From positions 4,836,001 through 4,900,000 of the forward strand of contig JAVLRN010000001.1 in assembly GCA_032821775.1 (NCBI GenBank): a stretch of DNA of 64,000 bases. The letters run 5' to 3'. Below, one piece after another: positions 9,681 to 20,942 of this stretch. Below the pieces are notes generated by a model that saw only the letters and a program-made list of their open reading frames with translations, searched no databases and had not been told where the DNA came from. The position numbers and the translations under genes are program-made. This DNA is from Sanguinoderma infundibulare (taxonomy: Eukaryota > Basidiomycota > Agaricomycetes > Polyporales > Polyporaceae). Each line of letters starts with the position of its first letter. The stretch's first letter is position 1.

Positions 9681-12147
9681 ATGGGCCAGCTTACCAGCCT
9701 TAATGGGTCTTTCGAACTGAAGAACCAGAGAGACCAAGTCTCCTGCTTAGCACACCACATGCCTGCAATGAATTGCGTTCTCAATGATGACGTGATACTG
9801 GACAATATCCTCCCGAATTTGGACTTGAAAGACCTCATCTCCGTCCGACAGGTGAGAGCCAATTCATCCCGCTGGCAACCCCACTCACCATCTGTGTACT
9901 AGGTCAGCGACCAGCTGCGGCGCTGCTCGAACGAACCGGCGGTCTGGAAGCGCATCCTTGCCCGGACCGAACACCAGCTCCCGCCTGTCCCGCCCACCGA
10001 CCGCTACTCCGTCGCGAACCTCTCCCGCCTCGAAGCCGAGCGTCTCGTCACCCGCGCCGTCTCCCTCTCGGAGCAATGGGACAGGGACAACCCCAAGTAT
10101 ATGCGACGCTGGGAGATCGATGCGCAGCGGACGGTGCTTGAGATGGCGCTGCTCCCTGGCGGGCAGTACCTCGTCGCGTCGGTGACGGACCCCGGGAGCT
10201 CGCGAAATCCGACGGCGCGGCACTCGATCGAGGTCTTCGCGTCGGACTTTGGGTACTCGATGGGCTTCCCGTTTGCGCGGCTCACGACGGCGACGAAGGC
10301 GTTCCATCTGCGCACGAAGTACATGACGGTCCACGGACGACCTGGGATCGCGGTTGCGTACGTCCGGCGGGACTATCGCAGGGACAAGTTCAAGGACGAG
10401 TGAGCGGTTACTCACCTATGCCTTTTTGAGAGGCGCAGCTAACGGTCGTACTTAGGTTCGACGTCAACCGCCTCGCGCCAGACTCGGACTGGTTCTCCTC
10501 CAAGGTCAAGTATGAGTGCGCGGTCGTGCACGTCCCGCTCGAGCCGCTCGAGCTCCTCTTCGACTTCAATGCCAAAAGCGACAAGCACAAACCCTGGGAC
10601 CCCCGCGAGTACCGTGCGCGCGCACGACAGCAGCCACGGCCGTTCCATCTGCTCACCGAGATCACGTCCCGCGCGCGCATGGGCGTCCCGATCATCGACG
10701 AGGACCAAGACGGGACGCCGTTCGTCGCGGTGCTCAAGCACCCGGACCGCATCGTCTACAAGAACCTCGACGGCGGCCTGGGGTGCACGATGTACTGCGA
10801 GCCGCATCCGTCTTACCAAAACTTTGTGCGTTTCCTCGCTCTTTTCTCTCTTCTCCCTGCGAACAAGTCCGTAGAGCTTACTACCGCCCGACACAGCCGC
10901 ACGCGATCATGGCGTTCACCTTCGTCCCGTCCCAGCACCAATTCATGGTCGTCCGCCGCGCAGGCGCTGACCCCGGCCCGCTCCACCACCCCGCCAACGC
11001 CAATCACCCCCCGGTCGCGGACGAACCGCTGAACGGCCCATACTACTTTGCCGAGCTCTATAACGTCTCATACACGCCCGGGGCGACGTTGACGTGCGTG
11101 GCGGCGGCGTGGACGGATGTGCACGATGCGGAGGGGAACGCCTGGAGGCGGGTGTGGATCACGGACCCTGGACCGCGGACGACGGGCGTGCGCGCGGAGC
11201 CCCGAGGCGTAGCGAAGCCGCTGCCCATCACGATCTTCGTCCAGGCGGAACGGTCGTACGGGCTCGTGTTCAACACGTTCTTCCCCGAGCCCGTCGCGGT
11301 CTATCCGTCGCGGCCTCCGTCGCCGAACGAGAGGAAGGAGGATGGGCCGGACGCGGCGCGAGCCATGCGGTACGTGTTTGTGCTCTCGCCGGAGGACCCG
11401 TTCGTGGAGACGGAGCGGCTGCCCGAGGGCGTGGAGAGCCTGAACGACGTGTACGAGCACCGGATACTGCTCGGCGCGACGCGGCCCGTGATCTACACGG
11501 TCCCGCGCGAGGGGCGGAAGGCGGACTCGTTCCAGATCAGGATGCTGGGCGGGGTGTGGGACGAGGGGCTACTTGACAGGCCGCCAGTACCGCCGCCACC
11601 TGTGGAGCCGGACGCGGAGGGAGTGCAGGGTGATGGGCAGGACCAGGACGTGCTCGTGGGCGACCAGGGCGATGATGAGCAGGGAGAAGATGCGGACATG
11701 GAGGACGAGGACGAGGACGAGGAGGACGAGAGCGAGGACGGTATGGAGGTTGAAGCGGCTGATGACGACGACGAGGGGCCGGGTGCAAATGGTGAAGAGA
11801 GCCAGGAAGGCGAGGAACATGAAGAGGAAGACAACGGTCAGGGGGAGGGAGAAGCAGAAGAGGAGGAGGCGGAGGAGAAGGAGGAGGACGAGGAAGAGGA
11901 GGACGAGGACGAGGAAGCGGCAGACGATGGCGAGGAGGAGGAGGCGGAAAACGAACAGTCCGACGTCCTTGACGATACGAGCCGCGTGCACGTCAGTCAC
12001 CAGTTCGACATAGCGCTCGAGGACCTCGGCGACGTCTCTGCAATCGCGTGGGACGAGACAATCGGGCGGCTTTGCATCGGGTACGCGAAGAACACGAAGA
12101 TCGCGGTGTTCGACTTTGCGGGGGCACCGGTGCCCATGGCTGTCTAG
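9681..12147 (+). CDS. F-box protein with acidic C-terminal region
   Basis: Predicted substrate adaptor of an SCF ubiquitin ligase. Exons 9681-9851, 9903-10399, 10456-10825 and 10897-12147 give 762 aa. The F-box is at about residues 27-75 (LNDDVILDNILPNLDLKDLI, then VRQVSDQLRRCSNEPAVWKR). The long middle part has regular beta-strand-like segments that could form a propeller, but no clear WD40 signature is visible. Residues about 620-720 are a strongly acidic, low-complexity D/E tract, followed by a short structured tail (VSHQFDIALEDLGDVSAIAW). Internal ATGs at 9759 and 9768 lie just before the F-box and may be the true start. A degenerate relative lies at 1-277. Target unknown. Confidence 0.8.
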
Positions 12148-12307
12148 TACGTGTCATGATACCTGTGTAGATCTTCTCGGGCGAACTCTGGACTCATGCA
12201 GATGGCCTTCAATAGGTCATGCCAAAATACAATGACGAACGGATGTACTGTACTGCATCTATGGAGCGAAATAATTTCACGAGACGCCGCATTGCCCTCT
12301 CGTTCGA

Positions 12308-13207
12308 TCAAAGGCATGCAGTGAATGGGAGAAGGGCGATCCGACCAATGGTCACTGCGAACGACTGGAGGAAAGAGAAGACCCCTCTGGTAAACGGTCC
12401 ATACACGATACTCTGTATGCAGGCTGCAATTGAACCTAGAACGGGTTGAGAACACATTCGGAGCGAGCACGCGGCTGGATGTAGTCAAGAACCCACCTGC
12501 TGCGACACCACTCACGGTGAACCCGATCAGATACAGAGGACCGTAGATGAGCCAGGGTAGGAGGACAACTGCGATGATGACGAGAAGGACGATGCCGGCG
12601 ATGGTGAATTCCTGGGGGTGCTCCTTGATGAATTGGCCGACACTTGCGGCGGCATCCACGAAGAACTCGACGATGCCGGCGATGGTGAATGCCTGGGGGT
12701 GCTCCTTGATAAATTGGCCGACACTAGCGGCGGCATTGACGAAGAACTCGGCGATGGCTGCGTTTCGTGTCGGGATCGATCACGTTGCGGTGCGGTGCGG
12801 TATGATCAGGATCGTGAGATCAAGCTTGAGCACTGTAGAATGACACTGGCGCACTGAGGTACAACGTGCGGAAGAAATCTATGACCGAGTCGCCGCTTGG
12901 GAGAGGGGCTGGAATCCTAAACGTGAGCGCCCTCATCCATGTACTCAGACGAGGGGAATGACTTACGCATCTCCGCAATATCGATAGCAGTGAGCGAGGA
13001 GACCTCAATCGAGGGGATGTCCAATGAGGCTATGATCCCGGGGACCGGAACGTGAGCGTCGCCATCCAAGTATGCAGACGAGGGGAATGACTTACGGATC
13101 TCCGGAATATCGATAGCAGGGAGCGAGAGAATCTCGAACGTCGATTGCATCGGTGCGTGTATGAGAGATGGGCCTAGAGAAAGCAGATTGTCTGGGATAA
13201 CAGGCAT
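12308..13207 (-). CDS. ISG12/IFI6-like small membrane protein (copy 1)
   Basis: Exons (minus) 13096-13207, 12967-13029, 12855-12908, 12497-12757 and 12308-12435, all joined in phase 1, give 205 aa. The C-terminal part has the hydrophobic core of the interferon-induced 6-16/IFI27 type: two membrane segments and the glycine-rich junction TVSGVAAGGSIAACIQS, followed by VYGPFTRGVFSFLQS. The same junction and exon border occur in the genes at 41798 and 43470. A 27-residue unit (FFVxAAASVGQFIKEHPQ...) is repeated twice in tandem. The first exon end plus intron is also duplicated with a 129-bp period. There is no cysteine-rich tail. Function in fungi unknown; animal relatives sit in mitochondrial or nuclear membranes. 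Confidence 0.7.
12580..12741. repeat. 81-bp tandem coding repeat in ISG12-like gene
   Basis: Two adjacent near-identical 81-bp units encode VGQFIKEHPQxFTIAGIV segments. They differ at only a few positions (N/D and A/E changes), so the duplication is recent and keeps the frame. Confidence 0.85.
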
Positions 13208-13593
13208 GGTGGAACGTCTTTGGAGGGAGAGCGAGAGAGCGAGAATGCGGGTGAGTGTGGACGGGGAGAAGAGGGATACGAGGACAACGAGCTCGAACGG
13301 CGATGGAAGACCTCGAGACAGTGGTTCTTTGTCAGGCGGCCGTGCGTCATAGAGTTCAATATGTACTCGGCTTCTCACCTTCCTTTCGCGGAACGAAGCT
13401 CGATGGTCATTAATTCATTCGCCATCCGTCATGCATGACGGTCAACGACTCGCAAGCATTTACACAAGAAATCATGGCGTGGTGGAAAAGACGTGGGGAG
13501 ACGATGATTCAATGAGTCATAGTGGCAGGGACAGTCCACCCCCATGGCTCCAGACCGTTCTGCTCACGATTTCCTAATAGTCATCGAAGTTCG

Positions 13594-14068
13594 TTAATCT
13601 AGGTGAAATTTCGAATCGGATAAGAAGTCAAATACCTCCCTGGATCTACACCCCTCAGGGTCAAGGCGAACGAGAACGACGACAAGCATGAGATGGAAGG
13701 TGAGGAAGGCGAGTGCTGGGAGGACGTCTGCGTACGACAGCGACGCTGCCATGGCAGAGTGCGGACCGGGAGGTGGAGGACCAGGAATGCCAGCATTGGC
13801 GACGTGGCTTGCAAGCCCTGCAAGAAAGTGGACAAGGCCAGAACAATGTGAGCATTATATTGTATGAATGGAGGTAGTTCGCACCTCTGACCATGCCCGA
13901 GATGATGTCCGTTTCCAGGCCTCTGCTCGGAAGAAAGCGCACGACCAGCTCGAGGAGGTGGTCTGGCCAGCGCTGCGCTAGGAGATCCGTCGCTCTGACC
14001 AGTAGACAGCGAGGCTCACGTAGAGGAGATGTGGAGTGAAATACAATATCTGCAGGTATAGCTGGCAT
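13594..14068 (-). CDS. hypothetical small membrane protein
   Basis: Exons 13885-14068 and 13594-13817 (minus) join in phase 1 to give 135 aa. The N-terminus is MPAIPADIVFHSTSP and the middle has a run of leucine-rich amphipathic sequence (LLELVVRFLPSRGLETDI). After a proline-rich linker (PGPPPPGPHS) there is one strong hydrophobic segment, LPALAFLTFHLMLVVVLV. The MPxIP start and the position next to the ISG12-like gene on the same strand hint at a decayed relative, but the family junction is not visible. The model rests on one good intron and could be wrong. Confidence 0.35.
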
Positions 14069-15425
14069 TGCAAGTTATTGCCGAGGCGGATGAGATTGCT
14101 AGGGAAGACTGGGGAAGGTGGGATGCTTTATAGGTGGAGCTCGAGGACGTACGTAAAACGTGTGTTTCGTCAATAGATTAAACTCGAGGACTGAACCTTG
14201 GTGTACTAGGCAACAATACTACCTGATCTCACATGGCGGTGTGCCTACAGGAAACCAACTGTTGCAAGTATTTTCTGGCATTAGTTACGGCACGCTGTTG
14301 AATGGCGTGGAGGAGTTGCGCGATGTCATGATTGTGATTGTGGTTGAGGGAAAAGACGTTGGACTCACCATTGAACACATATATAGGCGGACAAGTCGCA
14401 ATTGGATGTCCTGAATAGTAGAGTGCATCCGAGTCGTGCACGACAGTCTCCTCGGAGTCGGACGGCGGCGATGAGCACCGCTTCGGAACGGCGCCGGCCC
14501 GGGCGGACCTGCCTGTCTCACACGTGCGCCAGCGACACGCCAGGCGGCCAACGGCTTGGACTCGGACGGGTGAGGAGTTCCTCGTCAACCTTTGTAAACT
14601 GTGCTGAGTCGTGCTCTCAGTGGACCATCCTCACAGTCAGAATATTTTCATTCTTGAAGGAAGTGGGAGACAAATGGAATGCGTATCTGGACCTGCTATC
14701 GAAGGACATTCGCGCATCATCAAAGAGACATTGCATTCGTACGTCACCCTCCTTTTCTCTCCGCTCCTTCAAGTCCCATCCGCTCAAGCGAGGTCCGAAC
14801 GAATTCTCCTCGTGGTCGTTGATTTAATTCAGCTTGTTCAGTCTTCAATACCGACGTTCAAGTTGGCTAGTTTTAGCAGCCCCGCCGGGAGGACAAGCCA
14901 CTCTGCGGTCCTACAGGCTGTTGCCTACATAGGCGGACTTGCAAACCTGATCCGAATAGAGGCCCTGTGCTCTGTGGGACGGACATCTCCCGCTGTGAGT
15001 CTTGCGCAGCTTTTTCATCTCAACACCCTCCCGGGTCCTCTGAACCTCCGGTGGCGAAGGCCTAGTGATTGAATGCGACAGGGCATCATATCGAGAAGTG
15101 TCATCATTGGGTGCAATGAAACATTCGTCAATCCGCCCCGACACGGATCGGCAGGGTGCTCAATGTCGAGACCCGCAACGACTCAGGAATGTCTATCCGA
15201 CGTTCTGGAGGCCGCACCTTCAGTACTCAAGCGCGACCAAGGCGCTTGGTTATGCCTACAGGACGGCGCGGGCTCAAGGTGTGGAGATGTGGGTGGTGTG
15301 TGGCAGATATTTGGTGAGCGGTCGCGCCTCTACAACAGCTGAGCAGACTCGTGTCGTATCATCTTATTACAGGACATGTGCTTCGCGTTCTCCGGGGAGT
15401 CTCAAGCGGTCAACTTAGAGTTACC
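14069..15425. other. no recognisable gene; holds a dispersed repeat
   Basis: Contains the second copy of the repeat found at 8752-8957 (14673-14895). Other short frames have no recognisable motif. It may hold decayed exons of an unknown spliced gene. Confidence 0.5.
14673..14895. repeat. dispersed repeat, copy 2
   Basis: Same orientation as 8752-8957. Here one frame reads GDKWNAYLDLLSKDIRASSK before a GTACGT that could be a splice donor. This copy holds an extra 19 bp after the shared TTGATTTAATTCAG. Not recognised as any family. Confidence 0.75.
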
Positions 15426-16114
15426 TCACACGATCACATTGCCCGCCGTACACAGCACCTGCGAACCGATGAAGATGAGAGAAACATTTCCCGGAGCAGT
15501 GGATCGGACGGGGCGTACCTCTCCCAAGCGGATGTTCGAGCAAGCGCTGTTCACGTTGGGGTTGTTCGCCTCGAGGATATCAACGGTCGTCTGAGCGGCC
15601 TTTGCGATGCTCAAGCAGGTATCCCCCGCAACGACGACGTGGGTGACCTCGCAGTCCTGGCCGGTAATGCCGAGACACAGCGCCTGACACATAGCAAGAG
15701 TCGTGAGTGTCAGGCCCACAGATTCGAATGGTTTCCAGGACTCAGAGGCGCCGACGCACCTCCCCGACCAGTAGGTCTGTGCAATCTGCGTTGATGGTGC
15801 CCTCGTTGACGGACAAAAGCTGGAAGCTGACATGCAACACACGCCGTCGACGATTAGGAACGGAAGGAACGAGGGAGAGGATGGGGAAGATGCACGGACG
15901 TGGAGACGTTGTTCTTGGCGCAGATGCTGTCGCAGGTGTCGCCGGCGGCGACTGTGTAGTTCCGGGCGCAGGTCTGGGGGGATTGCGCGTTCGCGGCTAC
16001 GGGCCGAAAACAGTCAAGTTCAAGTTGGGAAAACGCATGCAGTGGGTGAAGGGACCACTGACAGATAGCAGCGAGCACGACGGCTGCGAAGACCGTGACT
16101 GAGAGGGAGAGCAT
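15426..16114 (-). CDS. secreted protein with two LysM domains (copy 1)
   Basis: Exons (minus) 16063-16114, 15896-15996, 15760-15819, 15519-15683 and 15426-15458 give 136 aa. A hydrophobic signal peptide (SVTVFAAVVLAAI) is followed by LysM 1 (NYTVAAGDTCDSICAKNNVS to NADCTDLLVGE) and LysM 2 (HVVVAGDTCLSIAKAAQTTV, then ILEANNPNVNSACSNIRLGE). Cysteines at regular spacing fit disulfide-bonded extracellular LysM. Such proteins bind chitin or related glycans in the wall or outside the cell; in fungi they can shield chitin from recognition. Exon sizes and phases are nearly the same as in 16991-17682, so the two arose by tandem duplication. Confidence 0.88.
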
Positions 16115-16990
16115 GTCGAACTTGACGAAGCGATGATAGTGAGAGGGAGGGAGGACTCGGAGGATGTACGGTGAGAATCATACGACTTATAACCGTCTGA
16201 AAACTCGGTGGGCACCTTCTAAATGGTGCGTCGGCATCTTGTTGAGTGAACGAAGTTACGTAGTGCATGCATACCAGGGTTCCGGCGTCCATGCGGACGA
16301 CGGCGGTTTGGGAAGGAGCACTGCCGAGAAGGAGGGTGCTACGGTGTGCACTGGGCGATGCGCTTATGGGCCCGCTGATGATCGAGGAACCCTGAATGTT
16401 CGTTGTCAATGCTAGAAATGAAGTTCCTCCGTGCGCATATATTTGACGGATCGGCGCCTTAGGCAAAAGGTTCGTGTTCAGATGGAAGTCCCTCGCATGC
16501 ACGTTTGTCGAAGGGTGTCGGCCGCTGCTCACTCCCCAATAATAGTGGCAAGCCCGTCTGTCGAAGAGTCGCATACTGAACAAATAGTCTTTCCATAGCC
16601 AAACCCCATAGGTCCAGGGGATGCTCGTGGCTACCGCCGAAGACACAGGAAACGTGAACGCTAGTGGGACGCGCTCGCCGATCAATGTAGCTGGTTGTAG
16701 GTTGATCTTAAGGGACACGTTCAGAGGGCGATAAGGACACTGACAGGAAGTGCCTTTCAACCGTGACTCATCATGTCGATTCAAAGATCCGGGAGGCCTG
16801 TGCGTGGGCCAGTACGCGTGCGTTTACTATTTCGATGGCGGTCGCGATGCGTGGATCGACTTCGGATTCGGACACATGTTTTCCATCCATGACCCTTTGC
16901 TAATACCATCTGTCACCGTCCGATGAGCCCCACTCGCAGGGAAAGTACAGCATTGGGGTATAAGCTACATGCTCCCGGTCCCATGCGATC
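16115..16990. other. no recognisable gene
   Basis: Spacer between the two tandem LysM genes, serving as upstream region of copy 1. Open frames here overlap the LysM first exon in another frame and show no domain. No convincing TATA or other element was found. Confidence 0.5.
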
Positions 16991-17682
16991 TCAAGCGGTC
17001 GAAGTAGAGTTGACGACGATAACGTCATCCGCCGTACAGAGCACCTAGGCAAAGTCAAAAAAAACGCTCAGACAAGTACAACTTTTGGCTTCGAGAGCAA
17101 CGTCAACCGTACCTCGCCAGGGTAGATGTTCGAGCAGACGCTGTTGACGTTGGGGTTGTTCGCGAGGAGGATGTCGAACGTCGTCCCGGCAGCGTTCGCG
17201 ACGCTCACGCAAGTGTCCCCAGAGGCGATGACGTGCGTCACCTGGCAGTCCTGGCCTGTGATCCCGAGGCACAGCGGCTGTAGAAGAAAGCGTGAGCAAC
17301 GACGACTTCGATGATGATTCATGCCAGCCTCAAGGACAGCGTACCTCGCCGACGGCCAAGTTGTCGCAGGCCGCATCGATCGTCGCGCTGTTCACCGTCG
17401 CGAGCTGGTAACTGTCCAGACAGCGGGTGAGCACAAAGGATGGAGGAAGATGGGAGGGTAAGGTCGAGACGAACGTGGAAACGTTCTCCTTGGCGGAGAT
17501 GCCGTCACAGGTGTCCCCGAGGACGACGGTGTAGTTGCGGGAGCAGTTGGGGACCTGCGCGTTCACCACTGAGAAGACGTTGTTGAGTCGACTTATGCGA
17601 CATAGAGCGACTAGGATAATATGGACTCACGGCCGCAAACGGCAGCGACGACAACGACGGCGAGGGCGGAGCGGGCGAACAT
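16991..17682 (-). CDS. secreted protein with two LysM domains (copy 2)
   Basis: Exons (minus) 17631-17682, 17471-17568, 17345-17404, 17113-17277 and 16991-17044 give 142 aa. The signal peptide is MFARSALAVVVVAAVCG. LysM 1 reads NYTVVLGDTCDGISAKENVS and LysM 2 HVIASGDTCVSVANAAGTTF, then ILLANNPNVNSVCSNIYPGE. Exon 1 (52 nt), the 60-nt exon and the 165-nt exon have exactly the sizes of the neighbouring copy. The C-terminus is slightly longer (VLCTADDVIVVNSTSTA). Likely role: chitin or glycan binding outside the cell. Confidence 0.9.
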
Positions 17683-18881
17683 GTTCGATGTGAAGAGAGA
17701 CAAAGTGAGGAGAGGGAGAGGGAAGGAGGGGAAGTTGCCGCGAACTCTGGTGAATGAGAGCGGTGGGGAACGTGTTCCTTTGGCACGCCCTTTTATACGC
17801 TCGACTGCACCGGGTGAAAGTGTTCACACACGGTGACACTTACCGTACCGAACAAGATGACTCGCTCTGAGGGAAGTTACGTACCGTAGGCTCGTCAGAA
17901 ACCGAGAGTCACTGACTCTGGATGAGCGAACAAGGTACGGCGAGAAGGGCGGCATGGGGAACGGCACCGCCAAGGTCTCGGTCCGCATACAACAACGTCC
18001 GATGGAAGTCGGGGAACGGCGGCCGCGCTGATGGAAAACAGGCATATGTGTCAGGAAAGAGGCTTTTTACGCTTCGACGGGCGTGTTTGACGGATGGGTG
18101 CCTTGGATGTGATGTCCGTTTGCAGTTGAAGCGCTTTCGAGCAGTTGCGGCACGGCTGCGCGCTCGGCACCGAACGATGCTCTGCAAAGCGTAAGATCGC
18201 AATGATACGAAATAACCACTCGTCGGAGGGTGCTCGCCGAATTTGTCGGTCGAGTCACTCTACCTTTCTGATGACCGAAACCATCGGTGCACTCGCGATC
18301 GTGCGCGTGGCTACGGCGCAGGAGATGGGGGTGCGTCGATCATGATGCGCCCGGCGGCGCTCGGCTTGCATGCGACTGTTGGTTGATCGTCATACATCCA
18401 CAACACGAGCAAAGAGGGAACGGGTGAATGGACAACGTGAGTGAGGCTAATGATCCATTCGTATATGGAATTGGGGATCTGATGAGTGACTCCACGGCGA
18501 GACAAGGCCTGCAGGGCCAATGCGTTGAAATCGCCAATGACTCGAAGCCTCGATGCGAAACTCTCTACAAGCTCCCCAAACGCCTTGCAGAAATGATTTG
18601 GTGTATTATGGAGCATTCAGGACGAAGAAGGAGGGTATCGTCAGGGAAGAGGCTGTGGTTCAGTAAGAGGAGAGGTTTGCCTTTTCTGGAGCCACGACCC
18701 TTGAAAAGTTTGGAGGCGCCGGTGCAACGACTTGTCCTCCCTGCCTCCTCCCTCCTCCCCCTCATCCACCTCCTTTTCTTCTCCCCTGCTCCTCCTATAG
18801 ATTATCAAGATCGCTACGCTGCTTAGCCTCGTCCAACGAGGCGTTTCACGCCACAACTTTCCTTCTCTTGTAAATATTGTC
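17683..18881. other. no recognisable gene
   Basis: Divergent intergenic space between the LysM gene and DUS1. Only short frames with no family signal. A pyrimidine-rich tract at about 18735-18795 lies roughly 100 bp before the DUS1 start and may be part of its promoter. Confidence 0.5.
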
Positions 18882-20706
18882 ATGCCTGGAGTCACGCTCG
18901 AAAACCGCAAGTTGGGAGGGTACGAGTTCTTTGAGAAGGTGCTGGGGAGCCCGAAGTTCATCGTTGCGCCTATGGTGGACCAGAGCGAGCTGGTGAGTAC
19001 CGTTCATGCTATCTGCGTCATGGAAGGTGGATGAATCGAGCCTCAGGCGTGGAGGAAATTGTCTCGGAGGTATGGTGCGCAGGTGCGTGTATACGCTATT
19101 CTTGGCTACCTAGGACCTCATTGGAATACAGCTTGTGTACACGCCCATGATAAATGCGAAGATGTACGCCGAAGGCGCGCGAAAGCCGTTCCGAGAGCAG
19201 AACTTTGACACCGTGCATGGTGAGGAGGGCGGGCCAGAGGACAGGCCCTTGATCATCCAGTTCTGTGCGAATAACCCGGACCACCTCTTGACATCCGCGA
19301 AGCTGCTCGAGCCATATTGCGATGCGGTGGACATCAACCTCGGGTGCCCGCAGGACATCGCCAGGAGGGGACATTATGGATCGTTCCTCCAGGACGAATG
19401 GGTCCTTATTTACAACTTGAGTACGTCTTTGATCACCTCTCTTGTTTTGTGCACGACGCCTGACCCTTCGGAAGTCAATACCCTGCACAAGAACCTGTCG
19501 ATACCCGTCACTGCGAAGTTTCGCGTGTTCCCTACGGTCGAGAAGACGGTCGAGTACGCCAAGATGCTGGAGAGTGCTGGGGCGCAGATGCTGACATGCC
19601 ATGGGCGGACTCGCGAACAGCGTGGTCAACGATCAGTGGGTATTCTCGGTTGAGTGGCAGGAATCATGCTTGCCCTCTCTTTCCGTTCACCCGGCCACGG
19701 AGGTGCTGAAAAATGTTCTGCACAGGGCGTCGCGGATTGGGAGAAGATCCGTGCTGTCAAGGAAGCCGTGTCGGTACCCGTCGTAGCGAACGGGAACATC
19801 CTCTTCTACAGCGACGTTGAGAAGTGTCTTGCTGCTACTGGCGCAGACGCTGTGATGTCCGCTGAAGGCAACCTTTACAACCCGGCTCTGTTCCAACCCG
19901 GTCCCTCCCCATCTGACCCAGTCGCCTCCACCTTCGCCGCATCAGAGTGTCTTACCGGCCACCACCCGCGTAATACGCATCTCGCGCTGGAGTACCTCGC
20001 GATCGTGAAGTCGCAGAAGACGCTCACGACGCCGAGCGCGGTAAAGGGACATTTGTTCAAGCTCCTTCGTCCGGCGCTGGGGAAGTACACGGACCTGCGC
20101 GAAAAACTTGGGCGGGTGCGCGTGGAGCGGGCGGAGAGGGACAAGGAGGGTGGGGCGGCTTGGGACAAGTACGAGGAGATCATCCGGGAGCTGGATGTGC
20201 GACTGGAGGTGCGTTTCGTTTCTTCGCTCAAGAAGATTCTGCTCGACGATTCACCGCTTGCTGTGAACAGCGCGATATTGAGAGTGCGTCGGGGAAGTCG
20301 CTTGAGGAGCTGTCGCCAGTGGACACTGCGACGGGGTTCCCGGTTCTTCCCCATTGGCTTGCGCAGCCGTACATTCGTCCGTTGCCTGTGGAGCCGGATG
20401 CTGCGAAGCCTCCGGCGCAGAGCGAGAAGAGCGGCGTAGAGGTGGTAGGTCCGTGACTTCCGTCGTCGTTCGTTGTCAACGCAGGCGCGTGCTCATGTTG
20501 ACGGTTCGTCAGAATGCCCCACCGAAGACTGCGGGAGCCGCGGCGCGAAAAGGGCCATCTCGGAGGAGCGCTCAGACGCGGACGTCCCGCGCTCCGATGG
20601 GCCGGACAGCGTGGGCGAGGTGAAGAGGGCGAAGTTGTCGCAGGAGAGGACTGGTTTGGCACGGACGAATATTCATGACGCCCTTTCCGGGTCAACGGAT
20701 GGTTAA
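18882..20706 (+). CDS. DUS1: tRNA-dihydrouridine(16/17) synthase
   Basis: FMN enzyme that reduces uridine to dihydrouridine in the D-loop of tRNA with NAD(P)H. Exons 18882-18992, 19047-19082, 19132-19420, 19475-19635, 19726-20208, 20271-20444 and 20485-20706 give 491 aa. Signature parts: FIVAPMVDQSELAWRKLSRR; YTPMINAKMY; the catalytic loop NLGCPQDIARRGHYGSFL, whose C is the active-site cysteine; AQMLTCHGRTREQRGQ; and the FMN phosphate site PVVANGNI. The last exon adds a charged, low-complexity tail with two KR-rich patches that could be nuclear targeting. Its intron is only 40 nt; if not spliced, the protein ends at 20456 instead. Confidence 0.92.
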
Positions 20707-20942
20707 CATAGGACTGGTATAGACATCATTGTAACCGTACACTCTAGATTATAGTACTCTATATCAGACCTCTGGTGACCTCTTCGCTCTCCGCGCTGTG
20801 GTTTACGCACGTCGAGAATGGACATCTGGGAGAGATCGAGAACCATCTGCGGTTATCTACCCAGATCTCGCACCGCCGGCATCATCGACGCCCGACCATC
20901 GTCATAGCAGGCGCTCGTCCATTGACTTAGACACCGCTCACT

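Noticed and set aside
11493..12000. Serine-rich and leucine-rich frames on the minus strand
   Set aside because: Antisense readings of the D/E-rich tract of the F-box gene.
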